Source of the DNA: Kosakonia oryzae
Lineage (GTDB): Bacteria > Pseudomonadota > Gammaproteobacteria > Enterobacterales > Enterobacteriaceae
Assembly: GCF_001658025.2 (NCBI RefSeq)
Contig: NZ_CP014007.2
Location: 3,658,001 to 3,722,000 of the forward strand
Direction of reading: 5' to 3'
Length of the DNA: 64,000 bases
In this document: in pieces, positions 34,224 through 43,739 of the stretch
Numbering within the stretch: position 1 is the first letter of the stretch
Layout of the letters: every line of letters starts with the position of its first letter
Notes under the pieces: model-generated
Database searches by the model: none
Seen by the model: only the letters and a program-made list of their open reading frames with translations
What the model was told of the DNA's origin: nothing
Translations under genes and position numbers: made by a program

Positions 34224-35330
34224 ATGTTTCACCGTTTACTGACGCTTATCCGCAAAGAGTTACAGTCGCTACTGCGCGAACCGCAAACCCGCGCCATTCT
34301 GATCCTGCCGGTGCTGTTGCAGGTGCTGCTGTTCCCCTTTGCCGCCACGCTGGAAGTGACCAACGCCACTATCGCCATCTATAACGAAGATAACGGTAAG
34401 CATGCGGTTGAGCTGACGCAGCGTTTTGCCCGCGCCAAAGCCTTTACTCATATTCTGCTGCTGAAAAGTCCGCAGGAGATACGCCCGACCATCGATACGC
34501 AAAAAGCGTTATTGCTGGTGCGTTTCCCGGCCGATTTTTCCCGCAATATTGATAGCGGCATCACCGCACCAATGCAGTTGATCCTCGACGGGCGCAACTC
34601 CAACAGCGCGCAAATCGCCGCCAACTATCTGCAACAAATCGTGCAGGATTATCAGCAGGAGCTGCTGAGCGGCCAGCAGAAACCGAATAACAGCGAGCTG
34701 GTGATACGCAACTGGTACAACCCCAATCTCGATTACAAATGGTTTGTGGTACCGTCGCTGATCGCCATGATCACCACCATCGGCGTGATGATTGTGACCT
34801 CGCTATCGGTGGCGCGTGAACGCGAACAGGGCACGCTGGATCAGCTCCTGGTCTCGCCGCTCTCCACATGGCAAATTTTTGTCGGCAAAGCCGTGCCGGC
34901 GCTAATTGTTGCAACGTTTCAGGCGACGATTGTGCTCGCTGTCGGCATTCTGGCTTATAAAATTCCCTTTGCCGGCTCGCTACTGCTGTTCTATTTCTCG
35001 ATGCTGATTTATGGCTTGTCGCTGGTGGGTTTCGGCCTGCTGATTTCGTCGCTTTGCGCCACACAGCAGCAGGCATTTATTGGCGTGTTTGTCTTTATGA
35101 TGCCGGCGATCCTGCTGTCAGGCTATGTGTCGCCGGTCGAGAACATGCCGGTCTGGTTGCAGGATTTGACCTGGGCCAATCCTATCCGGCACTTTACCGA
35201 TATCACCAAGGAGATTTATCTGAAGGATGCCAGCTTAACGATTGTCTGGCAGAGTTTATGGCCGCTGGTGGTGATTGCGGCCATCACCGGTTCAGCGGCG
35301 TATGCGCTGTTTCGCAGAAATATTGCCTAA
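34224..35330 (+). CDS. ybhR: YbhR, permease subunit of the YbhFSR exporter
   Basis: This 368-residue ABC-2 permease is paralogous to ybhS and equal in length to E. coli YbhR. It shows the same plan: an N-terminal helix after [19 protein letters not shown], a large periplasmic part, and five C-terminal helices with [20 protein letters not shown] and [19 protein letters not shown] precedes the ATG. Its last 39 bases overlap the convergent ybhQ. It is the last gene of the cecR-ybhGFSR operon. Confidence 0.94.
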   Translation: MFHRLLTLIRKELQSLLREPQTRAILILPVLLQVLLFPFAATLEVTNATIAIYNEDNGKHAVELTQRFARAKAFTHILLLKSPQEIRPTIDTQKALLLVRFPADFSRNIDSGITAPMQLILDGRNSNSAQIAANYLQQIVQDYQQELLSGQQKPNNSELVIRNWYNPNLDYKWFVVPSLIAMITTIGVMIVTSLSVAREREQGTLDQLLVSPLSTWQIFVGKAVPALIVATFQATIVLAVGILAYKIPFAGSLLLFYFSMLIYGLSLVGFGLLISSLCATQQQAFIGVFVFMMPAILLSGYVSPVENMPVWLQDLTWANPIRHFTDITKEIYLKDASLTIVWQSLWPLVVIAAITGSAAYALFRRNIA

Positions 35331-35702
35331 CTTGCGCTCTTTGGTCAGCAGCGATACCACCGCCGGACCCGCAAGAATAACCAGCCCGGCGGCGGCCAGA
35401 ATAAAGTGATTAGGCAACACGCGGGAAAGTAACCAGATAACGATCAGCGACGCGCCGAAATACCAGGTGGTGGTCAACTCTTCCAGCACATCACCGATGC
35501 CGCGCCAGCGTGCATCGTGGTGGCGCTGAAGAAACAGCATCAACAGTACGGACACACCGTAAAGTACGCACAGGCCGAGGCCGACGCGCACCAGAGAGCC
35601 GCTCATCCAGCCCATCACCAATAGCGCGACTATCAGCATATGCAACATAATCTGCCAGCAACTCAGGCCTGTTACATCACGAACGTGCTGTTGCCACTTC
35701 AT
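35292..35702 (-). CDS. ybhQ: YbhQ, small inner-membrane protein
   Basis: This 136-residue protein (same length as E. coli YbhQ) has four predicted membrane helices (about 16-36, 38-58, 80-98, 102-120) and a basic C-terminus ([16 protein letters not shown]). No function is known. The ATG at 35702 has GAGAGG upstream; the longest frame runs 51 codons further but lacks similarity. The 3' end overlaps ybhR on the opposite strand by 39 bases. Confidence 0.9.
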   Translation of the reverse strand: MKWQQHVRDVTGLSCWQIMLHMLIVALLVMGWMSGSLVRVGLGLCVLYGVSVLLMLFLQRHHDARWRGIGDVLEELTTTWYFGASLIVIWLLSRVLPNHFILAAAGLVILAGPAVVSLLTKERKLGNISAKQRIRR

Positions 35703-35834
35703 GGCCTCTCTCCTGAAGAATTTTTGTCTTTCTGAAGAGTACGCGGATTTACGGAAAATTCCGTAACCCCGCCACAATTTGTGACAGGGACTACAATTTA
35801 TTTTCACGAGGAGAGTGACGCTGGCAGGAGAATT

Positions 35835-36596
35835 ATGACCCAACACGCGCGACATTTTTCATTGAAAGTGCTCACCATCAATACCCACAAAGGCTTTACC
35901 GCGTTTAACCGGCGCTTTATTTTGCCTGAGCTGCGTGACGCAGTACGGACCGTCAGCGCGGATATTGTCTGCCTGCAAGAAGTGATGGGTGCCCACGAAG
36001 TGCATCCACTGCATGTGGAGAACTGGCCGGACACCACCCACTATGAATTTCTTGCCGATACCATGTGGAGCGATTACGCCTACGGACGCAACGCGGTTTA
36101 CCCCGAGGGGCACCACGGAAATGCGGTGCTTTCCCGCTATCCGATTGAACACTTTGAAAATCGTGATGTTTCGGTCGATGGCAGCGAAAAACGCGGCCTG
36201 CTCTACTGCCGCATTACGCCACCGGATCTCGGTCATTCATTACATGTCATTTGCGTTCATCTTGGCCTGCGGGAAGCCCATCGCCAGGCGCAGCTCACTA
36301 TGCTGGCAGAGTGGGTAAATGCGCTGCCCGAGGGCGAACCCGTCGTGGTGGCGGGCGACTTTAATGACTGGCGGCAAAAAGCGAACCATCCGCTGAAGAT
36401 GCAGGCCGGGCTGGAGGAGATTTTTACCCGCGCTCATGGCCGCCCTGCCCGCACTTTCCCGGTCGCACTGCCATTGTTGAGGCTCGATCGCATCTATGTG
36501 AAAAACGCCAATGCCAGCGCGCCGACCGCGCTGCCGCTGCGTAACTGGCGACACCTTTCCGATCACGCCCCTCTGAGCGCGGAGATCCACCTATGA
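35835..36596 (+). CDS. ybhP: YbhP, endonuclease/exonuclease/phosphatase-fold protein
   Basis: This 253-residue member (same length as E. coli YbhP) of the EEP superfamily (DNase I/sphingomyelinase fold) shows metal and phosphate residues in [18 protein letters not shown] (Glu), [17 protein letters not shown] (Asp, Asn) and [11 protein letters not shown] (Asp-His). The substrate is unproven; linkage to the cardiolipin synthase ClsB suggests a lipid or phosphodiester role, which is inference. GGCAGGAG precedes the ATG at 35835. Its stop overlaps the clsB ATG (ATGA). Confidence 0.92.
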   Translation: MTQHARHFSLKVLTINTHKGFTAFNRRFILPELRDAVRTVSADIVCLQEVMGAHEVHPLHVENWPDTTHYEFLADTMWSDYAYGRNAVYPEGHHGNAVLSRYPIEHFENRDVSVDGSEKRGLLYCRITPPDLGHSLHVICVHLGLREAHRQAQLTMLAEWVNALPEGEPVVVAGDFNDWRQKANHPLKMQAGLEEIFTRAHGRPARTFPVALPLLRLDRIYVKNANASAPTALPLRNWRHLSDHAPLSAEIHL

Positions 36597-37837
36597 AATG
36601 CACCTGGCGGGAAGGTAACCGTATTCAGTTGCTGGAAAACGGCGACAACTACTATCCGGCGCTGTATGACGCCATCGACCATGCACAGCAACGCGTCATT
36701 CTGGAAACCTTTATCTGGTTTGAGGATAACGTTGGCCGCCAGTTGCAGCAGGTACTGCTGCGGGCCGCCCGGCGCGGGATCAACATCGAAGTGCTGCTGG
36801 ATGGTTACGGCTCGCCGGATTTAAGCGAACCGTTTGTCAACGAGCTGACCACCGCTGGCGTGGTATTCCGCTATTACGATCCGCGCCCGCGCCTGCTCGG
36901 TATGCGAACCAATCTCTTTCGCCGCATGCACCGTAAAATTGTGGTGATCGATAACACCGTGGCTTTCGTCGGCGGCATTAACTATTCAGCGGAACATCTC
37001 ACCAGCTATGGCCCGGAAGCCAAGCAGGATTACGCCGTGCGCGTTGAAGGGCCGATTGTGGAAGATATTCTGCAATTCGAGCTGGAGAATCTGCCGGATA
37101 ACGCGCCAGCAAAACGCTGGTGGCAGCGCCGACGCCATCGCCCGGAAGAGAACCGTACGCCCGGCGAAGCGCAGGCGCTGTTTATCTGGCGCGATAATAA
37201 CGATCATCGCGACGATATTGAACGCCATTATCTAAAGATGCTGGCCAACGCCCGCCGCGAAGTGATTATTGCCAACGCCTACTTCTTTCCAGGTTACCGC
37301 CTGCTGCACGCCATGCGCAACGCTGCCCGGCGCGGGGTGTCGGTGAAGCTGATTGTGCAGGGCGAGCCGGATATGCCGATTGTCAAAGTCGGCGCGGAGC
37401 TACTGTACAACTATCTGCTGAAAGGCGGCGTTCAGGTGTATGAATATCGCCGCCGCCCGCTGCACGGCAAAGTGGCGCTGATGGACGATCACTGGGCAAC
37501 CGTCGGTTCCAGCAACCTCGATCCGCTCAGCCTGTCGCTGAATCTGGAGGCTAACCTGATTATCCATGACCGTGAATTTAACCAGACGCTGCGCGATAAT
37601 TTGCAGGCCATTATTCGCGAGGACTGCGTGCGAGTGGATGAGTCGATGGCACCGAAGCGCACCTGGTGGAACCTCGGCAAGAGCATTGTCGTATTCCACT
37701 TCTTACGCCATTTTCCGGCCATGGCCGGCTGGCTTCCCGCACATACGCCGCAACTGGCGCAGGTGAAACCGCCCATCCAGCCAGAAATCGAAACCCAGGA
37801 TCGCGCGGAAACGGAACGTTCGGGGGTGAAGCCCTGA
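36593..37837 (+). CDS. clsB: ClsB, cardiolipin synthase B
   Basis: This 414-residue phospholipase-D-family enzyme makes cardiolipin at the inner membrane; in E. coli ClsB can also form phosphatidylglycerol. Two HKD motifs are intact: His113-Lys115-Asp120 (MHRKIVVID) and His291-Lys293-Asp298 (LHGKVALMD). There is no N-terminal membrane anchor, as in E. coli ClsB (413) and unlike ClsA. The start overlaps ybhP by four bases and the stop overlaps the ybhN ATG (TGATG), so the three are translationally coupled. Confidence 0.95.
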   Translation: MKCTWREGNRIQLLENGDNYYPALYDAIDHAQQRVILETFIWFEDNVGRQLQQVLLRAARRGINIEVLLDGYGSPDLSEPFVNELTTAGVVFRYYDPRPRLLGMRTNLFRRMHRKIVVIDNTVAFVGGINYSAEHLTSYGPEAKQDYAVRVEGPIVEDILQFELENLPDNAPAKRWWQRRRHRPEENRTPGEAQALFIWRDNNDHRDDIERHYLKMLANARREVIIANAYFFPGYRLLHAMRNAARRGVSVKLIVQGEPDMPIVKVGAELLYNYLLKGGVQVYEYRRRPLHGKVALMDDHWATVGSSNLDPLSLSLNLEANLIIHDREFNQTLRDNLQAIIREDCVRVDESMAPKRTWWNLGKSIVVFHFLRHFPAMAGWLPAHTPQLAQVKPPIQPEIETQDRAETERSGVKP

Positions 37838-38805
37838 TGAAGAAATCACATCCTCGCTGGCGGCTGGCGAAAAAGATCCTGACGGCGCTGTTTTTTATCG
37901 CCGTGGCCGTGCTGCTGGTGCTCTATGCGCAGAAGGTCAACTGGGACGATGTCTGGCAAGTCATTGGCGACTACAACCGTACCGCGTTGCTGAGCGCCGT
38001 CGCGCTGGTGATTGTCAGCTATGTGCTGTACGGGTTTTATGATCTGCTCGGCCGCGCTTACTGCGGGCATAAACTGGCGAAACGCCAGGTGATGCTGGTG
38101 TCGTTTATCTGTTATGCCTTTAACCTGACGCTCAGCACCTGGGTTGGCGGCATCGGCATGCGCTACCGGCTCTATTCACGCCTTGGGCTGCCAGGCAGCA
38201 CGATCACGCGGATTTTCTCACTCAGTATTACCACCAACTGGCTGGGCTACATCTTGCTGGGCGGTGTGATCTTCACCTTTGGTGTGGTGCAGATCCCGAC
38301 GCACTGGTATATCGATGAACGCACGCTGCGCATTGTGGGTGTGGTGCTGCTGCTGGTGATTATCGGCTATTTGTGGTGCTGCGCTTTCGCTAAGCGCCGT
38401 CATCTGACGGTGAAAGGCCACAAACTGGTGTTACCTTCATGGAAATTCGCCGTCGCCCAGTTAGTGATCTCCAGCGCCAACTGGATAGCGATGGGCGCGA
38501 TTATCTGGTTGCTGCTGGGCATGAAAGCGGATTTCTTTTTTGTGCTCGGCGTGCTGCTGGTAAGCAGTATTGCCGGGGTGATTGTGCATATTCCGGCGGG
38601 TATCGGCGTGCTGGAAGCGGTATTTATCGCCCTGCTGGCGGGTGAACATGTGGCGCAGGGAACCATTATTGCGGCCCTGCTCGCTTATCGCGTGCTCTAC
38701 TATTTTCTGCCGCTGCTGCTGGCGCTGATCGGTTATCTGGCGCTGGAAAGCCGGGCGAAGAAACTGCGGGAGAAAAATGAACGCGCGATGGAGAAAGCGG
38801 GCTGA
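37837..38805 (+). CDS. ybhN: YbhN, inner-membrane protein (lysylphosphatidylglycerol synthase TM-like)
   Basis: This 322-residue polytopic protein of the UPF0104/AglD family (E. coli YbhN 318) has about eight helices, with the conserved FNLTLSTWVGGIGMRYRLYSRLGL and VHIPAGIGVLEAVFIALL. The family contains the flippase domain of MprF, and YbhN has been linked in E. coli to the cardiolipin/envelope lipid genes. The ATG at 37837 was chosen because it overlaps the clsB stop; the longer frame runs antisense-like through clsB. A REP-like hairpin follows. Confidence 0.92.
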   Translation: MKKSHPRWRLAKKILTALFFIAVAVLLVLYAQKVNWDDVWQVIGDYNRTALLSAVALVIVSYVLYGFYDLLGRAYCGHKLAKRQVMLVSFICYAFNLTLSTWVGGIGMRYRLYSRLGLPGSTITRIFSLSITTNWLGYILLGGVIFTFGVVQIPTHWYIDERTLRIVGVVLLLVIIGYLWCCAFAKRRHLTVKGHKLVLPSWKFAVAQLVISSANWIAMGAIIWLLLGMKADFFFVLGVLLVSSIAGVIVHIPAGIGVLEAVFIALLAGEHVAQGTIIAALLAYRVLYYFLPLLLALIGYLALESRAKKLREKNERAMEKAG

Positions 38806-38843
38806 TGGATTCGATGGCGTCTTGCGGGATGAGCAAAACGTAG

Positions 38844-38870
38844 CGCCATCAGGCGATTTGCCTGATGGCG
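38844..38870. repeat. REP-like hairpin between ybhN and ybhL
   Basis: CGCCATCAGGC and GCCTGATGGCG form an 11-base perfect stem with loop GATTT. A similar GCCATCAGGCG half occurs at 17553, so this is a dispersed palindromic unit. It may end both convergent genes. Confidence 0.65.
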
Positions 38871-38879
38871 ACTGACAAA

Positions 38880-39587
38880 TTAACGGCGGTTGCCGAAAAT
38901 GCGCAACAGCATCAGGAACAGGTTGATAAAGTCGAGATACAGCGTCAGCGCGCCGAGGATGGAATACTTACGCAGCAGCGAAGCATCGCGGGTATCGATC
39001 TGCTCGCCAATGTTTTTCAGCTTTTGCGTGTCGTACGCCGTCAGGCCAACAAAAATCACCACGCCGATATAAGTCACCGCCCACATCAGCGCTTCACTTT
39101 TCAGCCAGAAATTCACCAGCGAAGCGAGCACAATGCCGATCAGCCCCATAAACAGCATGTTGCCGAAACCGCTGAGATCCCGTTTGGTGGTGTAGCCGTA
39201 CAGGCTCATCGCACCAAACATGCCGGCGGTTACCACAAAGGTCGCGGCAATAGATTGCGCGGTGTAAACCAGCAAAATACTGGAGAGCGTCAGCCCGGTC
39301 AGCGCGGAATAGAGCATAAATAGCGTGGTCGCCATGCCCGCACTCAAACGCTGAATTAACCCGGAAAGCACAAATACCAGCGCCAGTTGCGCGATAATCA
39401 GCCCAAAAAAGGTTATCCGGCTGGAGAAGACAAACGACATTACCGCTTCACTGTTGGCCGCATACCAGGCGACAAAAGCGGTGAGCAGCAGGCCGCAGGT
39501 CATCCAGCCATAGACCTGCGCCATATAGGTCTGAAGCCCGGTGCGGCTCTGCTGGACGATAGAATCAGAACGAGGATAACGGTCCAT
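38880..39587 (-). CDS. ybhL: YbhL, BAX inhibitor-1 family membrane protein
   Basis: This 235-residue protein (E. coli YbhL 234) with seven predicted helices has the UPF0005/BI-1 signature TLSSILLVYTAQSIAATFVVTAGMFGAMSLYGY and the C-terminal TAYDTQKLK...YLDFINLFLMLLRIFG with paired Asp residues. Family members are pH-gated Ca2+ leak channels; its role in bacteria is unclear. The ATG at 39587 is used because AGGAG lies five bases upstream; a GTG two codons earlier is also open. It lies downstream of moaE in the same direction. Confidence 0.92.
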   Translation of the reverse strand: MDRYPRSDSIVQQSRTGLQTYMAQVYGWMTCGLLLTAFVAWYAANSEAVMSFVFSSRITFFGLIIAQLALVFVLSGLIQRLSAGMATTLFMLYSALTGLTLSSILLVYTAQSIAATFVVTAGMFGAMSLYGYTTKRDLSGFGNMLFMGLIGIVLASLVNFWLKSEALMWAVTYIGVVIFVGLTAYDTQKLKNIGEQIDTRDASLLRKYSILGALTLYLDFINLFLMLLRIFGNRR

Positions 39588-39645
39588 AGTCACTCCTGAT
39601 AGATGGGGTTACATCACTAAGGTTAACACATCCTGGTTCAATGAA

Positions 39646-40098
39646 TTACCAACGCTGCGCAGCCTGTTTATCGCTGTCGCGGGCTTCAACCCAGCGATCG
39701 CCATCCGCAGTGGCTTCACGCTTCCAGAACGGCGCGCGGGTTTTCAGGTAATCCATAATAAATTGCCCGGCATCAAAGGCGCTGCTGCGATGGGCGCTGG
39801 CGACGCCGACAAACACGATTTCATCGCCCGGCCAGAGTTCCCCGACGCGGTGATAAACTGTTACGCGGCCAAGCGGCCAGCGGCTACGCGCCTGTTCGAC
39901 GATTTCCGCCAGCGATTTTTCAGTCATGCCTGGATAGTGCTCCAGCGTTAATGCGCTGACGCTGTCGCCGAGATTGTGGTTGCGCACTTTGCCGGTAAAG
40001 GTCACCACGGCGCCATCTTCATCATTCGCCGCCAGCCAGCTGTACTCTTCGCCGACGTTAAATGCTGCGCGTTCGACACAAATTCGCGTATCGCTCAT
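39646..40098 (-). CDS. moaE: MoaE, molybdopterin synthase large subunit
   Basis: This 150-residue catalytic subunit converts cyclic pyranopterin monophosphate to molybdopterin with sulfur from MoaD. Conserved active-site residues are seen in GKVRNHNLG, SAHRSSAFDAGQFIMDYLKTRAPFWKRE (Lys119/Lys126 type) and DRWVEARDSD. The length equals E. coli MoaE. Start at 40098, one base after the moaD stop; the longer frame runs inside moaD. It is the last gene of moaABCDE. Confidence 0.95.
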   Translation of the reverse strand: MSDTRICVERAAFNVGEEYSWLAANDEDGAVVTFTGKVRNHNLGDSVSALTLEHYPGMTEKSLAEIVEQARSRWPLGRVTVYHRVGELWPGDEIVFVGVASAHRSSAFDAGQFIMDYLKTRAPFWKREATADGDRWVEARDSDKQAAQRW

Positions 40099-40099
40099 T

Positions 40100-40345
40100 T
40101 TAGCCTCCGGTGACCGGCGGGAAAAACGCCACTTCATCACCGCTGCTTAACGGGTGTTCGAAGCTGACCAGCGTCTGGTTCACCGCCGCCAGCAGCTTGC
40201 CCTCCTCCAGCGCCAGCGCCCAGCGGTCGCTCTTTGCCGCCAGATGCTGGCGTAGCGCTTCAACGGACGGGAAAACCGTCTCCGAGACCAGGCTGTCGCA
40301 GCCGACCAGTTCGCGCACCTGCGCAAAGAAAAGAACATTAATCAT
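40100..40345 (-). CDS. moaD: MoaD, molybdopterin synthase sulfur carrier
   Basis: This 81-residue ubiquitin-fold protein carries sulfur as a C-terminal thiocarboxylate on its GG end (FFPPVTGG), which inserts into MoaE. MoaB-like activation is by MoeB, not in this window. The length equals E. coli MoaD. The ATG at 40345 overlaps the moaC stop by eight bases; the longer frame extends into moaC. Confidence 0.95.
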   Translation of the reverse strand: MINVLFFAQVRELVGCDSLVSETVFPSVEALRQHLAAKSDRWALALEEGKLLAAVNQTLVSFEHPLSSGDEVAFFPPVTGG

Positions 40346-40823
40346 CGTGTTGCACCTTAAAATCCCCCGATTTGCCGCCGCTTTTTTCCAGCAGGCGCAC
40401 CGGGCCAATCACCATATCTTTCTGCACGGCTTTACACATATCGTAGATAGTCAGCGCGGCAACCGAAGCCGCCGTCAGCGCTTCCATTTCGACGCCGGTT
40501 TTACCGCTCAAACGGCAGACCGCTTCGATGCGCACACGGTTGTGCTCCGGCTGCGCCTGCAACTGGACTTCCACTTTGCTCAGCAGTAACGGGTGGCACA
40601 GCGGGATCAGCTCCCAGGTACGTTTCGCCGCCTGAATGCCCGCAATACGTGCGGTGGCGAACACATCGCCTTTGTGGTGGCTGCCGTCGACAATCATCGC
40701 CAGCGTGCGGGCCTGCATAGTGACAAACGCTTCCGCGCGCGCTTCACGAACGGTTTCGGCCTTGGCGGAAACATCCACCATATGCGCTTCACCCTCGGCA
40801 TTAATATGGGTCAGTTGTGACAT
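40338..40823 (-). CDS. moaC: MoaC, cyclic pyranopterin monophosphate synthase
   Basis: This 161-residue enzyme (same length as E. coli) acts with MoaA on GTP-derived 3',8-cyclo-GTP to form cPMP. The active site is in [53 protein letters not shown] with Asp128-type residue, and the C-terminal Lys-rich KSGGKSG. It starts three bases after moaB in the minus direction and overlaps moaD by eight bases, indicating coupling. Confidence 0.95.
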   Translation of the reverse strand: MSQLTHINAEGEAHMVDVSAKAETVREARAEAFVTMQARTLAMIVDGSHHKGDVFATARIAGIQAAKRTWELIPLCHPLLLSKVEVQLQAQPEHNRVRIEAVCRLSGKTGVEMEALTAASVAALTIYDMCKAVQKDMVIGPVRLLEKSGGKSGDFKVQHDD

Positions 40824-40826
40824 AAC

Positions 40827-41339
40827 TTACTTCTTAAGATGGGGATGGAAATTACACGGACGCGTGCGCGCATCAAGCTGCGGCGCAATGATATTTTCCC
40901 AGGCGGTTTGACAGGCTTTGGTCGAACCGGGCATGGCGAAAATCAGCGTTCTGTTGGCGATACCCGCCACCGCGCGGGACTGCAATGTCGCGGTGCCAAT
41001 CTCTTCGAAGGAGAGCATGCGGAACACTTCGCCAAACCCTTCAACTTCGCGATCGAACAGCGGCAGCAGCGCTTCCGGCGCCTGATCGCCCTCGGTCAGC
41101 CCCGTGCCGCCGGTGATCAGCACCACTTGTACGTCGTCGCTGGCGATCCATGCGGAGACCTGCGCACGGATCGCGTAGCGGTTCTCTTTGACAATCGCTT
41201 TCGCCACCAGCTTATGACCGGCATCGTGCGCAGCGTCGCGCAGCCAGTGACCGGAGGTATCATCCTCTTCGCCACGACGGTTTGAGACCGTCAAAATAGC
41301 AAGCCTGAGCGGAATAAATTCAGCGCTGACCTGGCTCAT
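40827..41339 (-). CDS. moaB: MoaB, molybdopterin adenylyltransferase-like protein
   Basis: This 170-residue protein of the MogA/MoaB fold has GGTGLTEGDQAPEALLPL (the molybdopterin-binding GGTG loop) and a C-terminal PGSTKACQTAWENIIAPQLDARTRPCNF. In E. coli MoaB is not essential for cofactor synthesis and its role is uncertain. It lies between moaA and moaC in the operon with 17 bases after moaA. Confidence 0.94.
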   Translation of the reverse strand: MSQVSAEFIPLRLAILTVSNRRGEEDDTSGHWLRDAAHDAGHKLVAKAIVKENRYAIRAQVSAWIASDDVQVVLITGGTGLTEGDQAPEALLPLFDREVEGFGEVFRMLSFEEIGTATLQSRAVAGIANRTLIFAMPGSTKACQTAWENIIAPQLDARTRPCNFHPHLKK

Positions 41340-41356
41340 CTCATTCTCCTTGCGGC

Positions 41357-42346
41357 TTAGCCGCCAATGTATGAAAGGTTTTGCGTAATGCCCGTGTTGC
41401 CATCATGCAGGAAGTGCGTCTGCTTTTTATGCGTCAGCGCGACGGCAATGCGTTGCTCCAGCAGCGTTTGCTGCGCATCGGCCTGCATCAAGTCGCGCAG
41501 ATTCACGCCGCCATCGCCGAACAGGCATAAATGCAGTTTGCCCGTGGAGGAGACGCGCAGGCGGTTGCAACTGGCGCAGAAATCTTTTTCATACGGCATG
41601 ATAAGACCGATTTCACCGACGTAATCCGGGTGGCAGAATACCTGCGCCGGGCCGTCGCTGCGCTGGCGCAACTGGTGGATCCAGCCACGTTTGAGCAGCG
41701 CGTCGCGCAGCACCATGCCGGAAATGTGATGATTGCGGAACAGCTCGCTGCCCTCGCCGGTCTCCATCAATTCGATAAAACGCAACTGGATGGGACGCGA
41801 TTTGATCCACGCCAGAAAGGTGTCGAGCTGGTGATGATTTACATCGCGCATCAGCACGGTGTTCACTTTGACTTTGGCAAAACCGGCGGCAAACGCGGCG
41901 TCGATGCCGTCCATCACCTGGCGGAATTTATCCTGCCCGGTAATTGCATGAAACTGGCGGGCATCGAGGCTGTCGACGCTGACATTGATGGCGGTAAGCC
42001 CGGCATCACGCCACAGCGCAACGTCGCGAGCCAGCCGATAACCGTTGGTTGTTACCGCGATCTGGCGAATAGCAGAGTTTTCATGGACAGCGGCGATGAT
42101 GTCGGGGAAATCCCGGCGCAGTGACGGTTCTCCGCCCGTCAGCCGCACTTTTTCGGTGCCCATGGCGCTGAAAGCGCGCGTGACACGGCGAATTTCATCG
42201 ACGCTGAGAAAGCCATTGTTGTTGACGCCGCCCGGCTTGTAACCGTCCGGCAGGCAGTAGGTGCAACGAAAGTTGCACACATCCGTGATCGACAAACGCA
42301 AGTAATAGAACTTACGCGCGAACGCATCAGTAAGTTGTGAGGCCAT
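41357..42346 (-). CDS. moaA: MoaA, GTP 3',8-cyclase (radical SAM)
   Basis: This 329-residue radical-SAM enzyme starts molybdenum cofactor synthesis from GTP. The N-terminal cluster is Cys24-Cys28-Cys31 (VCNFRCTYC), the GGE motif [11 protein letters not shown] lies near residue 80, and the second cluster is in [23 protein letters not shown]. The C-terminal GG (SYIGG) is conserved. The ATG at 42346 is chosen; the longer frame of 33 codons runs backward through the Moco riboswitch and is not coding. It is the first gene of moaABCDE. Confidence 0.96.
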   Translation of the reverse strand: MASQLTDAFARKFYYLRLSITDVCNFRCTYCLPDGYKPGGVNNNGFLSVDEIRRVTRAFSAMGTEKVRLTGGEPSLRRDFPDIIAAVHENSAIRQIAVTTNGYRLARDVALWRDAGLTAINVSVDSLDARQFHAITGQDKFRQVMDGIDAAFAAGFAKVKVNTVLMRDVNHHQLDTFLAWIKSRPIQLRFIELMETGEGSELFRNHHISGMVLRDALLKRGWIHQLRQRSDGPAQVFCHPDYVGEIGLIMPYEKDFCASCNRLRVSSTGKLHLCLFGDGGVNLRDLMQADAQQTLLEQRIAVALTHKKQTHFLHDGNTGITQNLSYIGG

Positions 42347-42349
42347 GTA

Positions 42350-42480
42350 CACCTTTCCAAATACGGGAGATGCAGTCATTTCTTCCTGCACCCTGGCAGC
42401 GAAAACCGTCGCCGGTTTTGCTACGGCCAAATCGTCATATTTCACGATAAACCGGAAACGTAGACGAAGAGGCTAGAGTG
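42350..42480 (-). ncRNA. Moco riboswitch in the moaA leader
   Basis: The 130-base leader begins CACTCTAGCCTCTTCG and ends CCCGTATTTGGAAAGGTGTAC just before the ATG, with the conserved block CCAGGGTGCAGGAAGAAATG in between. These are the landmarks I know from the E. coli moaA Moco RNA motif, a molybdenum-cofactor-sensing element that represses translation. The P1 pairing of ends and the GGTGTAC sequence near the Shine-Dalgarno fit. The structure was not folded computationally. Confidence 0.85.
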
Positions 42481-42555
42481 TATGTTTTGTCAGTAACGCT
42501 AAAATTGCTTAAGGCGATAGTAGCGCGGGAGAATCCTTTTCGCCATCATGAATAT

Positions 42556-42579
42556 CGCTATATATTTTTATATATAGCG
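42556..42579. promoter_or_regulatory. ModE binding site for moaABCDE
   Basis: CGCTATATA-N6-TATATAGCG is a perfect inverted repeat with the six-base spacer of the ModE consensus. It lies about 75 bases upstream of the Moco riboswitch, where ModE-molybdate activates moaA in E. coli. It also lies 141 bases before the divergent ybhK, whose control it might touch. I saw no other feature in the 42481-42719 gap. Confidence 0.75.
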
Positions 42580-42719
42580 CAATGATCGTGCGCTTTCGCT
42601 ACAGAGTACGAGAAAATCGCGTATTTGCATTGATACGTGTCATTTTCCACTCAGCGAGGCATCGTCTTTTGGTGGTATTTAGGCTAACGTAGCGCGGTAA
42701 ATCTTACTAAGGAATCACT

Positions 42720-43628
42720 ATGCGTAATCGCACACTGGCAGATCTGGATCGTGTTGTCGCACTCGGCGGCGGGCATGGTCTGGGGCGTGTGATGTCTTCG
42801 CTTGCGTCGCTGGGATCGCGTCTCACGGGCATTGTAACCACTACCGATAATGGTGGTTCTACCGGGCGAATTCGCCGCTCAGAAGGCGGCATTGCCTGGG
42901 GCGATATGCGCAACTGTTTGAACCAATTAATCACCGAGCCAAGCGTCGCCTCGGCGATGTTTGAGTATCGTTTTAGCGGCAATGGCGAACTTTCCGGGCA
43001 TAACCTCGGAAATCTGATGTTAAAAGCGCTGGATCACCTGAGCGTGCGGCCTTTAGAGGCCATTAATTTAATTCGTAATTTATTAAAAGTGGATGCCTTT
43101 TTAATTCCCATGTCGGAACAGCCTGTCGATTTAATGGCCACCGACAGTGAAGGGCATCAGGTGTATGGCGAAGTGAATATCGACCAGCTCCATGCGCCGA
43201 TTGAGGAATTAATGTTGTTTCCCAGGGTATCTGCCACCCGGGAAGCCATACAGGCGATTGCCGAAGCGGATTTGATTCTCATCGGTCCCGGCAGCTTTTA
43301 CACCAGTCTGCTGCCGCTGTTGCTGCTGGAAGAGTTAGCTCAGGCGCTGCGCCGCACGCCCGCGCCCGTTGTGTTTATCAGCAATCTGGGGAAAGAACTC
43401 AGCCCCGCAGCCGCCAACCTGTCCCTCGCCGAAAAACTGGCCATTATGGAACAATATGTCGGCAGAAAGATTATCGATGCCGTGGTGGTCGGGCCGAAAG
43501 TGAATGTCAGCGCCGTGACTGAAAGATTAATTATTCAGGAAGTGCTGGAAGCCGGCGATATTCCCTATCGCCACGATCGTCATCTGTTGCGCGCCGCGCT
43601 GGAAAAGGCGGTACAACAACTGGGTTAG
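42720..43628 (+). CDS. ybhK: YbhK, YvcK/CofD-family UDP-sugar-binding protein
   Basis: This 302-residue protein (same length as E. coli YbhK) of the CofD/YvcK fold has a Rossmann-type N-terminus [29 protein letters not shown] (nucleotide-sugar phosphate contact), [10 protein letters not shown], and [10 protein letters not shown]. YvcK of Bacillus binds UDP-GlcNAc and affects cell-wall growth on gluconeogenic carbon; the E. coli role is not settled. The start at 42720 has AAGGA. It is divergent from moaA. A stem-loop follows before the PmrA-type promoter of eptA. Confidence 0.93.
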   Translation: MRNRTLADLDRVVALGGGHGLGRVMSSLASLGSRLTGIVTTTDNGGSTGRIRRSEGGIAWGDMRNCLNQLITEPSVASAMFEYRFSGNGELSGHNLGNLMLKALDHLSVRPLEAINLIRNLLKVDAFLIPMSEQPVDLMATDSEGHQVYGEVNIDQLHAPIEELMLFPRVSATREAIQAIAEADLILIGPGSFYTSLLPLLLLEELAQALRRTPAPVVFISNLGKELSPAAANLSLAEKLAIMEQYVGRKIIDAVVVGPKVNVSAVTERLIIQEVLEAGDIPYRHDRHLLRAALEKAVQQLG

Positions 43629-43633
43629 CTTTT

Positions 43634-43658
43634 CAGCGGCCATTTTTAGCCGCCGCTG
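43634..43658 (+). terminator. Stem-loop after ybhK
   Basis: CAGCGGC and GCCGCTG form a 7-base stem over an 11-base loop containing TTTTT, six bases after the ybhK stop. The T-run after it is broken, so termination is likely but not certain. Confidence 0.55.
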
Positions 43659-43671
43659 GATTACTTAATTT

Positions 43672-43688
43672 CTTAAGGTTGTCTTAAA
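43672..43688 (+). promoter_or_regulatory. PmrA (BasR) box of eptA-basRS
   Basis: CTTAAG-GTTGT-CTTAAA has the two hexamers at an 11-base repeat distance as in PmrA boxes. A further CTTAAT lies eight bases to the left. It is 52 bases before the eptA ATG and indicates positive autoregulation of the operon. Confidence 0.8.
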
Positions 43689-43739
43689 AAACGCCTGTCA
43701 GCATAGCGCTACTTTCCTTTACTGGACCAGAGAATACGT

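Noticed and set aside
37666-37836. Extended start of YbhN (56 extra codons)
   Set aside because: Lies entirely within clsB in another frame; the ATG overlapping the clsB stop matches the family length.
42347-42445. N-terminal extension of MoaA
   Set aside because: It reads through the Moco riboswitch; E. coli-type start at 42346 gives the exact family length.
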